From assembly GCA_018700215.1 (NCBI GenBank), contig JABIST010000411.1, positions 1 to 9,011 on the forward strand: a DNA stretch of 9,011 nucleotides. Reading direction: 5' to 3'. The notes beneath the pieces are model-generated. The model did no database searches and was not told the origin of the DNA. It saw only the letters and a program-made list of their open reading frames with translations. Within the stretch, counting starts at the first letter, position 1. Each line of letters opens with the position of its first letter. This document shows positions 1 through 6,114 of this stretch, one piece after another. Source of the DNA: Dehalococcoidia bacterium (GTDB taxonomy: Bacteria > Chloroflexota > Dehalococcoidia > UBA2979). The translations under genes were made by a program, and so were the position numbers.

Positions 1-652
1 CCTCGTTGCCCTTCAGCAAGGCGTAGGTGTCGTTGTAGGTGGTGCAGGGCGACTGCACGTGGACGATGGAGAAGCCCGGGTAGTCCATGGCCTGGCCGAT
101 GATCGTCTGCAGTGCCTTCACCTGTGTGGAGAGCGTGGAGGCGATGAAGGAGACACCAGCGGCGAGGTAGGTCTCGAGCGGGTGACTCGGGTCGTCCAAC
201 TTGCCGTATGGCGTGGTGGAGGTGACGACTTCCAGCTCCGTGGTGGGCGACGCCTGGCCCTTGGTCAGGCCGTAGACACCGTTGTCCATGACGACAGCGG
301 TGATGTCCAGGTTGCGCTTCGCCTGGGGGCCGATGTGCTCTCCGCCGATGCTGAGGAAGTCTCCATCGCCAGAGACCACGACCACGTTGAGGTCAGAGCG
401 GTTGGACTTGAGCCCGTAGGCGATTCCAAGAGCGCGGCCGTGGATCCCGTGGATCCCGAACGGCTGCGGGCCCTCTTGCAGGTGGACGAGGTTTCCGGAG
501 CAGCCGATGCCGGCGACGATCACGGAGTTCTCGACCGACTCTGAACGCGCTGCGCTGCGATCGACCAGCGCACCCTCGAGGGCGCGCTTTACGCCGAAGT
601 CACCACAGCCGGGGCACCACTTGAAGTCGTAGTCAGGGTTTCGCTTGCTCAT
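1..652 (-). CDS. korB: 2-oxoacid:ferredoxin oxidoreductase beta subunit (KorB-like), C-terminus cut by window edge
   Basis: Beta subunit of a 2-oxoacid (probably 2-oxoglutarate) ferredoxin oxidoreductase, which interconverts a 2-oxoacid plus CoA with acyl-CoA, CO2 and reduced ferredoxin in the cytoplasm. I translated 217 codons from the ATG at 650-652; the gene runs off the left edge. Visible motifs are the N-terminal CPGCGD (Cys13, Cys16), GIGCSG (Cys51) and SPC (Cys203), the expected 4Fe-4S ligands. The thiamine-diphosphate motif begins GDGDFLSIGG at residue 95 and reaches MDNGVYGLTKGQ at 122-133. The family often has Asn in GGNH; here it is GGEH. The start codon overlaps the korA stop codon as ATGA, so translational coupling is likely. 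Family identity is clear. The preference for 2-oxoglutarate over pyruvate is inferred from the KorB-like sequence and the two-subunit gene order. Confidence 0.93.
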   Translation of the reverse strand, partial: MSKRNPDYDFKWCPGCGDFGVKRALEGALVDRSAARSESVENSVIVAGIGCSGNLVHLQEGPQPFGIHGIHGRALGIAYGLKSNRSDLNVVVVSGDGDFLSIGGEHIGPQAKRNLDITAVVMDNGVYGLTKGQASPTTELEVVTSTTPYGKLDDPSHPLETYLAAGVSFIASTLSTQVKALQTIIGQAMDYPGFSIVHVQSPCTTYNDTYALLKGNE

Positions 653-2358
653 ACTGCAGCCAACTTCCCAGCGTGCGTACGGATTGCGTCCGCCAAGCGC
701 TGTTTGAGGTCCTGTTCCTTGAACGGCAATCCTGTGTACTGCGTGATCGACTGAGCGTTGATGCCCTTCGAACGCAGAATCTGGCCGAGCTGACCGAGGT
801 AGCTGAGTTCGGGGATGAGCACCAGCTCCTTCTGCCGGAGCTCTTCGACGAGCGCCGCCGGCATGGGGTTGATGTACATGGTGTAGTACCAGCCGAGGTC
901 CACACCCTCTGCAACCAGTTCACGATAGGCAGCGAGCGTGGGGCCCTTTGAGCTGCCCCACGGGAGGACGGCTACTGAGGCGCTGGTCTGCTCTGATTCG
1001 TAGCTGCCATCCGTCAGCAGTTCAAGCTTCTTGAAGCGACGCTCAGTCATCTGCACGTGGACGTCTGGCAGGTGCGTGGTGTCGCCCTGTTCGTCATGCT
1101 CGGAGCCGTTGGCGACGTAGGCGCCCGGTCCGCCGGGTACGGGGAACGGGGAGACGCCGTCGCCGGAGTAGCGTTCGTTGCCAGTGGAGCCGTCAGAGAC
1201 GGTGCGCTTTTCGGCACGGACCTTGCTGAGGTCAGGCTTGATGATGTCTTGCTGGCGCTCGGCGATGGAGGTCTCGGAGAGCAGAATCACCGGCCCCTGG
1301 TAGCGCTCTGCCCAGTTCACGGCATCGATCGCGCCCCAGAAGGCTTCCTCGATGGTGCCCGGTGCGATCACAGGGATGCTCATGTCGCCGTGGCCGGGGT
1401 TGATTGCGATGATCAGGTCGGACTGTTCCGTCTTCGTCGGGAGGCCGGTGGCCGGACCACCACGCTGGACGTTGGTAACGACCAGAGGAATCTCCGCCAT
1501 CCAGGCGAGGCCGAGGCCTTCGCCCATGAGGCTGAGGCCCGGACCGGAAGTGGAGGTCATGACCTTCTTGCCGGAGTAGCCGGCGCCGACCAGAGCGGCG
1601 ATCGACTCGATCTCCGAGCTGGACTGGCCAACGAACTTGTCTGGACCGTGGAGGTTGGCCTCCATGAAGACGAGCATGGTGGTGGCCGGTGAGATCGGGT
1701 AGCCGATGAAGGAATCGAGATCCGCGGCGATCGCGCCCAGGCAGGCGGCCTCGAAGCCCTTGATCAGGATCCGCTCGCCCTCAAGCGTTGGTGCGTCATC
1801 GAGCGACTCGAGGGACATGCCCCTGGCGGCAGCGGCTTCGGCGCCCATGTGCAGGGCCTTGATGTTGCCCTCGATGATCGCCGCGTCGCCGGGACGGCCA
1901 CGGGTGAAGCGCTCGGTCACGAACTGCTCAAGGTAGGGGAGCGGGAACTTGGCAAGTTCCGCGACGGCGCCGATGACGATCATGTTCGCGGCACGGGGGT
2001 TTCCGGCTTCGCGCGCCATCTGATCGGCAGGTAGCCCGATGGCCCGTGGATCGTCGAGTTCGAACTCTTCGGAGTTGTAGACGACGAACCCACCAGCGCT
2101 CAGTTCCTCGACGTTGTGGTCGTAGGCGTACTGGTTGAGGGCGACGAGGACGTCCAGCTCATCACCGGAGGAAAGTACTTCCTCGGTGGAGATGCGTGCC
2201 TGGCCCCAGGCGGGACCGCCCTTAATCTGTGATGGGAAGGTGGAGAACGTGAGTACGTGGTACCCCACGGCAGCAGCGGCGGCGGCGAGGATTTCAGATC
2301 CGCCAACCACCCCCTGTCCGCCTTCTCCAGCAAAACGAACGACAAGATTCTTACTCAT
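649..2358 (-). CDS. korA: 2-oxoacid:ferredoxin oxidoreductase, fused gamma-alpha subunit (KorA-like)
   Basis: Partner subunit of KorB. The 569 residues contain an N-terminal gamma (POR) domain, about 1-185, opening with FAGEGGQGVVGGSEIL, then the alpha-subunit pyrimidine-binding domain from about 200. That domain shows GYPISPATTMLVFMEAN (219-235), QSSSEIES (245-252), TSTSGPGLSLMGEG (268-281) and QRGGPATGLPTKTEQ (298-312). The transketolase C-terminal-like domain follows from about 450. There is no fused ferredoxin domain, so electrons presumably go to a separate ferredoxin. I chose the ATG at 2356-2358 because the next residues (MSKNLVVRFAGEGG) start the conserved domain and an AAAGG lies 8 bases upstream. 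An in-frame ATG at 2377-2379 and a still longer extension have no well-placed ribosome-binding site. The gene overlaps korB by four bases. A candidate promoter and palindromes lie upstream in the divergent gap. The linker at about 385-435 looks low in conservation. Confidence 0.94.
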   Translation of the reverse strand: MSKNLVVRFAGEGGQGVVGGSEILAAAAAAVGYHVLTFSTFPSQIKGGPAWGQARISTEEVLSSGDELDVLVALNQYAYDHNVEELSAGGFVVYNSEEFELDDPRAIGLPADQMAREAGNPRAANMIVIGAVAELAKFPLPYLEQFVTERFTRGRPGDAAIIEGNIKALHMGAEAAAARGMSLESLDDAPTLEGERILIKGFEAACLGAIAADLDSFIGYPISPATTMLVFMEANLHGPDKFVGQSSSEIESIAALVGAGYSGKKVMTSTSGPGLSLMGEGLGLAWMAEIPLVVTNVQRGGPATGLPTKTEQSDLIIAINPGHGDMSIPVIAPGTIEEAFWGAIDAVNWAERYQGPVILLSETSIAERQQDIIKPDLSKVRAEKRTVSDGSTGNERYSGDGVSPFPVPGGPGAYVANGSEHDEQGDTTHLPDVHVQMTERRFKKLELLTDGSYESEQTSASVAVLPWGSSKGPTLAAYRELVAEGVDLGWYYTMYINPMPAALVEELRQKELVLIPELSYLGQLGQILRSKGINAQSITQYTGLPFKEQDLKQRLADAIRTHAGKLAAV

Positions 2359-2499
2359 AGCGCTGGCCTTTGCGGACATCCTTGCCGGGCAGCCAGTGCG
2401 GGACGATGAGCGCTGAGCCACCGGTTGAGGCGACCAAACACTCGCGTACGTCCCACGTCCACCTGCTCAGGCGGCGACTCGTGTGCCTCCGCTGTGACG

Positions 2500-2519
2500 G
2501 GTTTACCAATTGGCAAACC
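2500..2519. promoter_or_regulatory. 20-bp near-perfect palindrome, candidate operator
   Basis: The sequence GGTTTACCAATTGGCAAACC pairs with itself at 9 of 10 positions; only 2505/2514 fails. The core CCAATTGG (2506-2513) is perfect. It lies about 15-35 bases downstream of the start expected from the candidate korAB promoter, where a dimeric repressor could block initiation or elongation. The regulator is unknown. The adjacent RAM protein has no DNA-binding domain of its own, so it cannot be the direct binder unaided. Confidence 0.45.
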
Positions 2520-2541
2520 AACCTCAGCAGAATTGGCGTAG

Positions 2542-2571
2542 ATTATCCGCCCTGTGCGTAGCTACGCTCAA
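2542..2571 (-). promoter_or_regulatory. Candidate sigma-70-type promoter for korAB
   Basis: Read on the minus strand, TTGAGC (2566-2571) and GATAAT (2542-2547) are separated by 18 bases. GATAAT matches the -10 consensus at 5 of 6 positions and TTGAGC matches the -35 at 4 of 6. Transcription would start near 2534-2536 and give a korA leader of about 175 bases. A perfect 12-bp palindrome occupies the spacer. This is a pattern match only. Confidence 0.4.
2556..2567. repeat. 12-bp perfect palindrome in the korAB promoter spacer
   Basis: GCGTAGCTACGC reads identically on both strands. It sits wholly between the proposed -35 (2566-2571, overlapping by two bases) and -10 (2542-2547) of the minus-strand promoter, a usual place for a regulator site. 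It does not resemble the CCAATTGG palindrome nearby, so if functional it would bind a different protein. Palindromes this short also occur by chance. Confidence 0.3.
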
Positions 2572-2677
2572 CGCATCGAACGAATATCGACAAAGTTAGC
2601 ATCGGCACGAGTGGGGATTCGCGCCAGTGTGGCGGTCCGTGAATGATATTGCCGGTGGTGACGAAGTGGAGTTGATG

Positions 2678-2911
2678 ATGGTCAAGGCGTTCGTGTTGAT
2701 TGTGACGGATCCTGGCGCGACGCGGCGAGTGGCGACCGCGCTCAAGGCGATTGATCACGTGACCGACGTTCACGAGGTGATGGGGCCATACGACATTGTG
2801 GTGGAACTGGAGGCGCCGCAACTCCCAGACATTCCGCCGATTCTGTCTGAGCACATCCGAACGATGGACGGCATCCAGTCCACCACCTCGTTGGTGGCGT
2901 TCCCGGTCTGA
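2678..2911 (+). CDS. Stand-alone Lrp/AsnC ligand-binding (RAM) domain protein
   Basis: A 77-residue protein, MVKAFVLIVTDPGATRRVATALKAI and onward, matching the C-terminal RAM domain of Lrp/AsnC regulators. It shows the beta-alpha-beta-beta-alpha-beta pattern, with VMGPYDIVVELEA at about residues 34-46 and a final GIQSTTSLVAF strand. The N-terminal helix-turn-helix of full-length Lrp proteins is absent. Such stand-alone domains form oligomers and bind amino acids or other small molecules; some may modulate full-length Lrp proteins. The start at 2678 is preferred because GGAG (2668-2671) lies six bases upstream. The ATG immediately before it (2675) has only three bases of spacing, and the upstream in-frame start at 2627 has no supporting site. 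The gene is divergent from korAB, which may mean shared control, and its stop lies 10 bases from the converging MFS stop codon. Family assignment is strong; its ligand is unknown. Confidence 0.85.
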   Translation: MVKAFVLIVTDPGATRRVATALKAIDHVTDVHEVMGPYDIVVELEAPQLPDIPPILSEHIRTMDGIQSTTSLVAFPV

Positions 2912-2921
2912 ACTGAACTTG

Positions 2922-4214
2922 CTAGCCGCCTGCCGTGCGGGCGGACGCCTGGGCAGCGACGCTGGGCAGCGTGCGGAGCTCGGAAGAGAGCACGAAGAGC
3001 AGCAGCGCAAAGCCAGTGACAGAGAGGCCGCCGATGGCGACGGTCATTGGGATACCGATGACCTCGGCGGCGACGCCCGCGAAGAAGCCGCCGACGGAGG
3101 CGAGGAACCAGGTCATGGACCAGATGCCCATGACGCGGCCGCGCAGTTCGTCGGGCACCTCCATCTGCAGGGCGGTCATGCCGACGTTAAGGTAGATCCC
3201 GGACGAGATGCCGGCAGCGAATAGCGCCGCCATGGAGAGCGGCATGAACTTGCTGGCAGCAAACAAGGCGACGCAGATTCCGAACGACGCCGCGCCGCCG
3301 ATAATCACGAAGCCGCGATGGCGCCCGGCTCCAATCTTGATGATCGACAGCGTCCCGAGAATGGCGCCGACGCCCGCTGCTCCTTCGAGCAGTCCAAAGC
3401 CGGGGCCGCCGACTTCGAGAATGTCGGTAGCGAAGTAGACCAGCAGCACCTGGTAGGAGCCGCCAAAGACCGAGGTAAAGAACGACAGCCCGATCACGGC
3501 CAGAAAGAGCCGATTCCCGAAGATGAAGTGCACGCCCTCCATCACACCGCCTCCGCCTGCACGTGGATTGAACGTGCGGGGTTTCGGCTTCAGGAGGAAC
3601 AACAGGACGGAGGCGACCGCGTAGCCAACCGTTGTGACGAAGAAGGCCTGACCAATCCCGATTACCGCGATCACGACGCCGGCGATGGCGGGGCCAATGA
3701 TCCGCATGCTGTTCCAGACCATGCCGTTGAGCGCGACCGCACTGGCAATCGCTCGCATGTCGATTAGCTGGGGCAAGATCGCTTGCTGCGCCGGGGCAAC
3801 CAGCGCGGACAGGGCACCGGTGACGACCGACCAGACGACGACCATCCAGAGTTCGACCAGGTCAGTGGTCACCAGCAGTGCCAGCAGGAGATAGGCGATC
3901 CCGCTGAGGGTATTACTGAGGATGATCATTCGTCGGTTGTCGAAGCGGTCGGCGAGGCTCCCCGCGGGAAGGCTGAGAATGATGGTGGGGAGCGCGGTAC
4001 TGAGAGCCACGATGCCAACCCACCCGGGAGTCAGCCCCAGTTCGACTTTCAGCAGCCAGGGGATACCGATAATGCGGAATTGGAGCGCGAAGACGCGCAC
4101 AACTGAGGCCACCCAGAAGCGTCGGAAGTTTGCGTAGCCGAAGGCGCCCCAGCGGGGGAGCGGCTCCTGGTTACTTTCGTCGCCCTGTGGCGTCGCCCCT
4201 CGCCAGCTGGCCAA
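2922..4214 (-). CDS. Major facilitator superfamily exporter (MFS_3/EntS-like)
   Basis: A 430-residue inner-membrane transporter with about 12 hydrophobic segments. The family drives substrate export by proton exchange. The inter-helix 2-3 motif A is clear as GSLADRFDNRRMII (about 85-98). PQLIDMRAIASAVALN (147-162) followed by RIIGPAIAGVV, and PDELRGRVMGIWSM in the second half, are typical of the enterobactin exporter-like/macrolide-efflux group. I chose a TTG start at 4212-4214 because GAGGAG (minus strand, 4221-4226) lies six bases upstream, an ideal ribosome-binding site. A GTG at 4278-4280 would add 22 Arg/Ser/Pro-rich residues and has no such site. The substrate cannot be read from the sequence. 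It faces away from the HAD gene and converges on the RAM gene, so it is probably transcribed alone. Family is certain, function general. Confidence 0.9.
   Translation of the reverse strand: MASWRGATPQGDESNQEPLPRWGAFGYANFRRFWVASVVRVFALQFRIIGIPWLLKVELGLTPGWVGIVALSTALPTIILSLPAGSLADRFDNRRMIILSNTLSGIAYLLLALLVTTDLVELWMVVVWSVVTGALSALVAPAQQAILPQLIDMRAIASAVALNGMVWNSMRIIGPAIAGVVIAVIGIGQAFFVTTVGYAVASVLLFLLKPKPRTFNPRAGGGGVMEGVHFIFGNRLFLAVIGLSFFTSVFGGSYQVLLVYFATDILEVGGPGFGLLEGAAGVGAILGTLSIIKIGAGRHRGFVIIGGAASFGICVALFAASKFMPLSMAALFAAGISSGIYLNVGMTALQMEVPDELRGRVMGIWSMTWFLASVGGFFAGVAAEVIGIPMTVAIGGLSVTGFALLLFVLSSELRTLPSVAAQASARTAGG
2926..2944. terminator. Short GC-rich hairpin at the convergent ends, weak terminator candidate
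   Basis: The arms CCGCCTGC (2926-2933) and GCGGGCGG (2937-2944) can form an 8-bp stem with a 3-base loop, including one G-U pair in plus-strand RNA. It begins 14 bases past the RAM stop codon and lies within the last codons of the MFS gene. No U-run follows on either strand, so it is at best a poor intrinsic terminator; it may merely reflect GC-rich coding sequence. Confidence 0.25.
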
Positions 4215-4220
4215 TCGGTA

Positions 4221-4226
4221 CTCCTC
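4221..4226 (-). promoter_or_regulatory. Strong ribosome-binding site deciding a TTG start
   Basis: On the minus strand GAGGAG is followed by six bases (TACCGA) and then TTG at 4212-4214. This is what moves the MFS start 22 codons inside the longest open frame. Confidence 0.7.
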
Positions 4227-4442
4227 GCTGCGTGGTCGCCTCGGTGGTCGTGACGGCTCGGACAGACTACAGCAGCGCACGCACAGACTCTCGTTCGGCT
4301 CGGAGTAGGGCGGCGGAGACCATGTAGTTACATAACGTGGCGTTCAGATCATAAGCATTGCGACTGGACGTAACTCGATCGAGGGGCTGTCGACGCAGCA
4401 CTGGCGGGAGTTCTACAGTCGAATCTGAGCAAGGGGGGGCGT

Positions 4443-5123
4443 ATGGCGACGCTGTTTGGTCGCGAAATCGATCTGCTGTGCCTCGATATGGACGACACGC
4501 TGATCGCGACCGAGGCAGGCGCTCCTCGGCGGTTTGAGGATGCGGCGCGGGTGATTCGTCGGATTCGGCCGGAGATCGAGCCTGGGGCGATTGTGGCGGC
4601 GGCTACGCAGGGGCTGGCGGTGGATCCGAATCGCGGGCGCCTCGTGAACTTCCTGAGCGACCTCGGAATATCCGACGCCGACGAAGTGCAGGCGGTGCGT
4701 GACGCCTACTTCGAATCGATGCCCGGGGGCACGGAGCTGTTCGAGGGCGTGCATGAGGTGCTGGCGACGCTGCGCGAGCGGTTTCGGCTGGCGATTATCA
4801 CCAACGGCTCATCCGATTTGCAGCGGCAGAAGGTGGCGCACTTCGACCTCGATCACCGTGTCGACTGGATCGTCGTATCGGGCGAACTGGGCGTGGACAA
4901 GCCGGATCCGGCGATCTTCGAGCACGTGCTGGGGCTTGCCGGCGTGGAGGCCGGGCGTGCCGCACACGTCGGCGATTCGCTGACGAGTGATGTGGCGGGG
5001 GCGAATCGGTCAGGGCTGCTGCCGATCTGGGTAGAGACGCACTTTCCTCGAGACCACGGGGACGGGGCCGAGTTCACGCCGGCGGCGACGATCCAGCATG
5101 TGCGCGAACTGCTGGATGCCTGA
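4443..5123 (+). CDS. HAD-superfamily (subclass IA-like) hydrolase, probable small-molecule phosphatase
   Basis: A 226-residue cytoplasmic haloacid dehalogenase-fold hydrolase, probably a phosphatase. All four catalytic motifs are present. Motif I is DMDDTL, with nucleophile Asp15 and general acid Asp17. Motif II is ITNGSS (Thr120). Motif III is Lys153 in VDKPDPAIF. Motif IV is GDSLTSDVAGA (Asp178, Asp183). The helical insert between motifs I and II (about 20-100) fits a C1 cap, as in YjjG-like nucleotidases and phosphoglycolate phosphatases; these are candidates only, since the substrate cannot be read. The ATG follows the strong purine run AAGGGGGGG (4431-4439). The peroxiredoxin gene begins 51 bases downstream on the same strand with no terminator between, so the two are probably co-transcribed and end at the terminator near 5690. 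The 228 bases upstream, shared with the divergent MFS gene, contain a weak near-palindrome around 4322-4337 but no promoter I could call. Confidence 0.9.
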   Translation: MATLFGREIDLLCLDMDDTLIATEAGAPRRFEDAARVIRRIRPEIEPGAIVAAATQGLAVDPNRGRLVNFLSDLGISDADEVQAVRDAYFESMPGGTELFEGVHEVLATLRERFRLAIITNGSSDLQRQKVAHFDLDHRVDWIVVSGELGVDKPDPAIFEHVLGLAGVEAGRAAHVGDSLTSDVAGANRSGLLPIWVETHFPRDHGDGAEFTPAATIQHVRELLDA

Positions 5124-5174
5124 GAGAATCCGCGCGTAGCTGGCGAGCAACGATTTGAGCGAAGGAGTACCGAA

Positions 5175-5651
5175 GTGGCAGTCACCCTGGAAGCCGGCGA
5201 TCGAGCGCCTTCGTTCACGTTGAAGGACCAGGACGGGAAGACGCACAAGCTGGCGGACTACAAAGGCCAGACGGTGGTGCTGTACTTCTACCCTCGGGAT
5301 GACACGCCGGGATGTACGAAAGAGGCGTGCTCGTTCCGCGACGAGATGAGCGGCATCGAGGCCGAGGGTGCGGTCGTCCTCGGAGTGTCGAACGACGACG
5401 CAGAGTCGCATCGGAAGTTTCGAGCGAAGTACGAGCTGCCGTTTCCGCTGCTGGTGGACGGGGACACGAAGGTATCGACGCGGTACGGGGCGTGGGGCGA
5501 GAAGAACAATTACGGAAAGATCATCGTGGGGATGATTCGGTCGACGTTCGTGATCGGGCCGGATGGGAAGCTGCTGAAGGTGTGGAAGCGCGCTCGAGCG
5601 GCGGACCACGGGGTGGCGGTACTGAAGTCGCTGCGGGAACTCAGCGCGTAA
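5175..5651 (+). CDS. bcp: Thioredoxin-dependent peroxiredoxin, PrxQ/BCP type
   Basis: A 158-residue thiol peroxidase that reduces hydrogen peroxide and organic hydroperoxides in the cytoplasm, normally recycled by thioredoxin. The active-site segment YPRDDTPGCTKEACSFRD places the peroxidatic Cys47 after the conserved TPGC. The probable resolving Cys52 is five residues later, the arrangement of atypical two-cysteine PrxQ enzymes. The thioredoxin-fold strands VVLYFYP (34-40) and STFVIGPDGK are evident, and the length is usual for the family. The start is GTG at 5175, supported by GAAGGAG (5161-5167) seven bases upstream. It is probably the second gene of a two-gene unit with the HAD hydrolase and is followed by a strong intrinsic terminator. 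Identity is secure. Confidence 0.95.
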   Translation: MAVTLEAGDRAPSFTLKDQDGKTHKLADYKGQTVVLYFYPRDDTPGCTKEACSFRDEMSGIEAEGAVVLGVSNDDAESHRKFRAKYELPFPLLVDGDTKVSTRYGAWGEKNNYGKIIVGMIRSTFVIGPDGKLLKVWKRARAADHGVAVLKSLRELSA

Positions 5652-5671
5652 CAGCGGATCCGAACACCTCG

Positions 5672-5714
5672 AAGGCGTTGCCCCCTCGAGCGGGTAGGGC
5701 AACGCCTTTTCTTG
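5672..5714 (+). terminator. Strong rho-independent terminator after the peroxiredoxin gene
   Basis: A perfect 12-bp stem has arms AAGGCGTTGCCC (5672-5683) and GGGCAACGCCTT (5697-5708) around a 13-base loop, followed by TTCTTG. With the last two stem bases this makes the U-rich run TTTTCTT. It starts 20 bases after the peroxiredoxin stop codon. In the opposite direction the stem also lies just past the converging CxxC gene, but no U-run follows there, so it terminates mainly plus-strand transcripts. Confidence 0.92.
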
Positions 5715-5722
5715 TCATAATG

Positions 5723-5947
5723 CTACGCAGCGTCCACGTACTCAGCGACCGCGCGGCCTCCGCAGACGGAGCAGCTCAATCCTCGATCGGACTGCACCGC
5801 GTGTGCCGGTAGCTCGCCGAACTCTGGCGTGACCAGGTGGATGTCGGCACGGCCGTGGGTGCTCGGGTGCGACTCGAAGTCGCCGAGGTAGCGTGCGCAT
5901 GTAAAGCAGCGCAGTTCGCCTCGTAGCCTCAGTGCTGGGGTGACCAT
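5723..5947 (-). CDS. Small protein with two CxxC pairs, probable zinc-ribbon or thiol/metal-binding protein
   Basis: A 74-residue protein I do not recognise by name. Two CxxC pairs, C14-FT-C17 and C59-SV-C62 followed by GG, are spaced as in small zinc ribbons. Between them are His27, His31, His37 and His49, further possible ligands. There is no signal peptide or membrane segment, so it should be cytoplasmic. The ATG at 5945-5947 is preceded on the minus strand by GAGAGG about ten bases upstream. Support for a real gene comes from the paired cysteines, this site, a candidate promoter, and two tandem operator-like repeats placed on that promoter. It converges on the HAD-peroxiredoxin unit across the terminator. 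It could be a zinc-ribbon protein, a copper or zinc chaperone, or a persulfide-related protein; the operators favour a metal- or sulfur-response role by inference. No homologue was checked. Confidence 0.65.
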   Translation of the reverse strand: MVTPALRLRGELRCFTCARYLGDFESHPSTHGRADIHLVTPEFGELPAHAVQSDRGLSCSVCGGRAVAEYVDAA

Positions 5948-5968
5948 TGGGTATTGTCCTCTCTGTAA

Positions 5969-5983
5969 TACCCCGGTGGGGTA
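5969..5983. promoter_or_regulatory. CsoR/CstR-family-like operator, copy 1
   Basis: A perfect inverted repeat, TACCCC-GGT-GGGGTA, lies between the proposed promoter and the start codon of the CxxC gene. It covers the expected transcription start and the first bases of the leader, about 22 bases upstream of the ATG. G/C tracts flanked by TAC and GTA are the signature of sites bound by CsoR/RcnR/CstR-type repressors. Confidence 0.55.
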
Positions 5984-5990
5984 CCTAAAG

Positions 5991-6018
5991 CGTATACCCC
6001 TCGGGGGTACGTATTCAA
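5991..6018 (-). promoter_or_regulatory. Candidate promoter of the CxxC-protein gene
   Basis: On the minus strand TTGAAT (6013-6018) and TATACG (5991-5996) are 16 bases apart, each matching the consensus at 4 of 6 positions. Start of transcription would fall near 5983-5985, giving a leader of about 37 bases. The spacer is almost filled by operator copy 2 and the start region by copy 1, an arrangement suited to tight repression. Confidence 0.45.
5995..6009. promoter_or_regulatory. CsoR/CstR-family-like operator, copy 2
   Basis: A second perfect inverted repeat with identical arms and a different centre, TACCCC-TCG-GGGGTA, 26 bp centre-to-centre from copy 1. It fills most of the spacer of the candidate promoter and overlaps its -10 element. 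Conservation of both arms with divergence of the 3-base centre suggests selection on the arms. Confidence 0.55.
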
Positions 6019-6114
6019 GTATCCCAGGTCACCAACATCGTCCACTTCTGGCCCACTTTCCGCCGATGGCTGTAGGCGGATTCGCGAGCTTCGATCGCTC
6101 ATGGACATAATCTC

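Larger units (their letters stand above)
2359..2677. other. Divergent intergenic region between korA and the RAM-domain gene
   Basis: This 319-bp stretch separates the korA start (minus) from the RAM gene start (plus). Its korA-proximal half (about 2359-2500) shows no clear motif besides the ribosome-binding site and would be a long korA leader. The other half is more AT-rich and holds a 20-bp near-palindrome, a 12-bp perfect palindrome and a candidate minus-strand promoter, annotated separately. I could not pick a convincing plus-strand promoter; the AT-rich run around 2578-2605 is the most likely place. Small open frames here lack ribosome-binding sites and family resemblance. Confidence 0.6.

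Noticed and set aside
59..544. Plus-strand open frame of 161 codons
   Set aside because: It is antisense to the clearly recognisable korB coding sequence and its translation has no family resemblance.
1057..1692. Plus-strand open frame of 211 codons
   Set aside because: It lies antisense within korA, whose motifs are continuous across the region; long antisense frames are common in GC-rich genes.
4322..4337. Near-palindromes ATGTA/TACAT and GTTAC/ATAAC between the MFS and HAD genes
   Set aside because: They have short imperfect arms in an AT-rich patch that probably just marks promoter DNA; the two overlap and neither is convincing as an operator.
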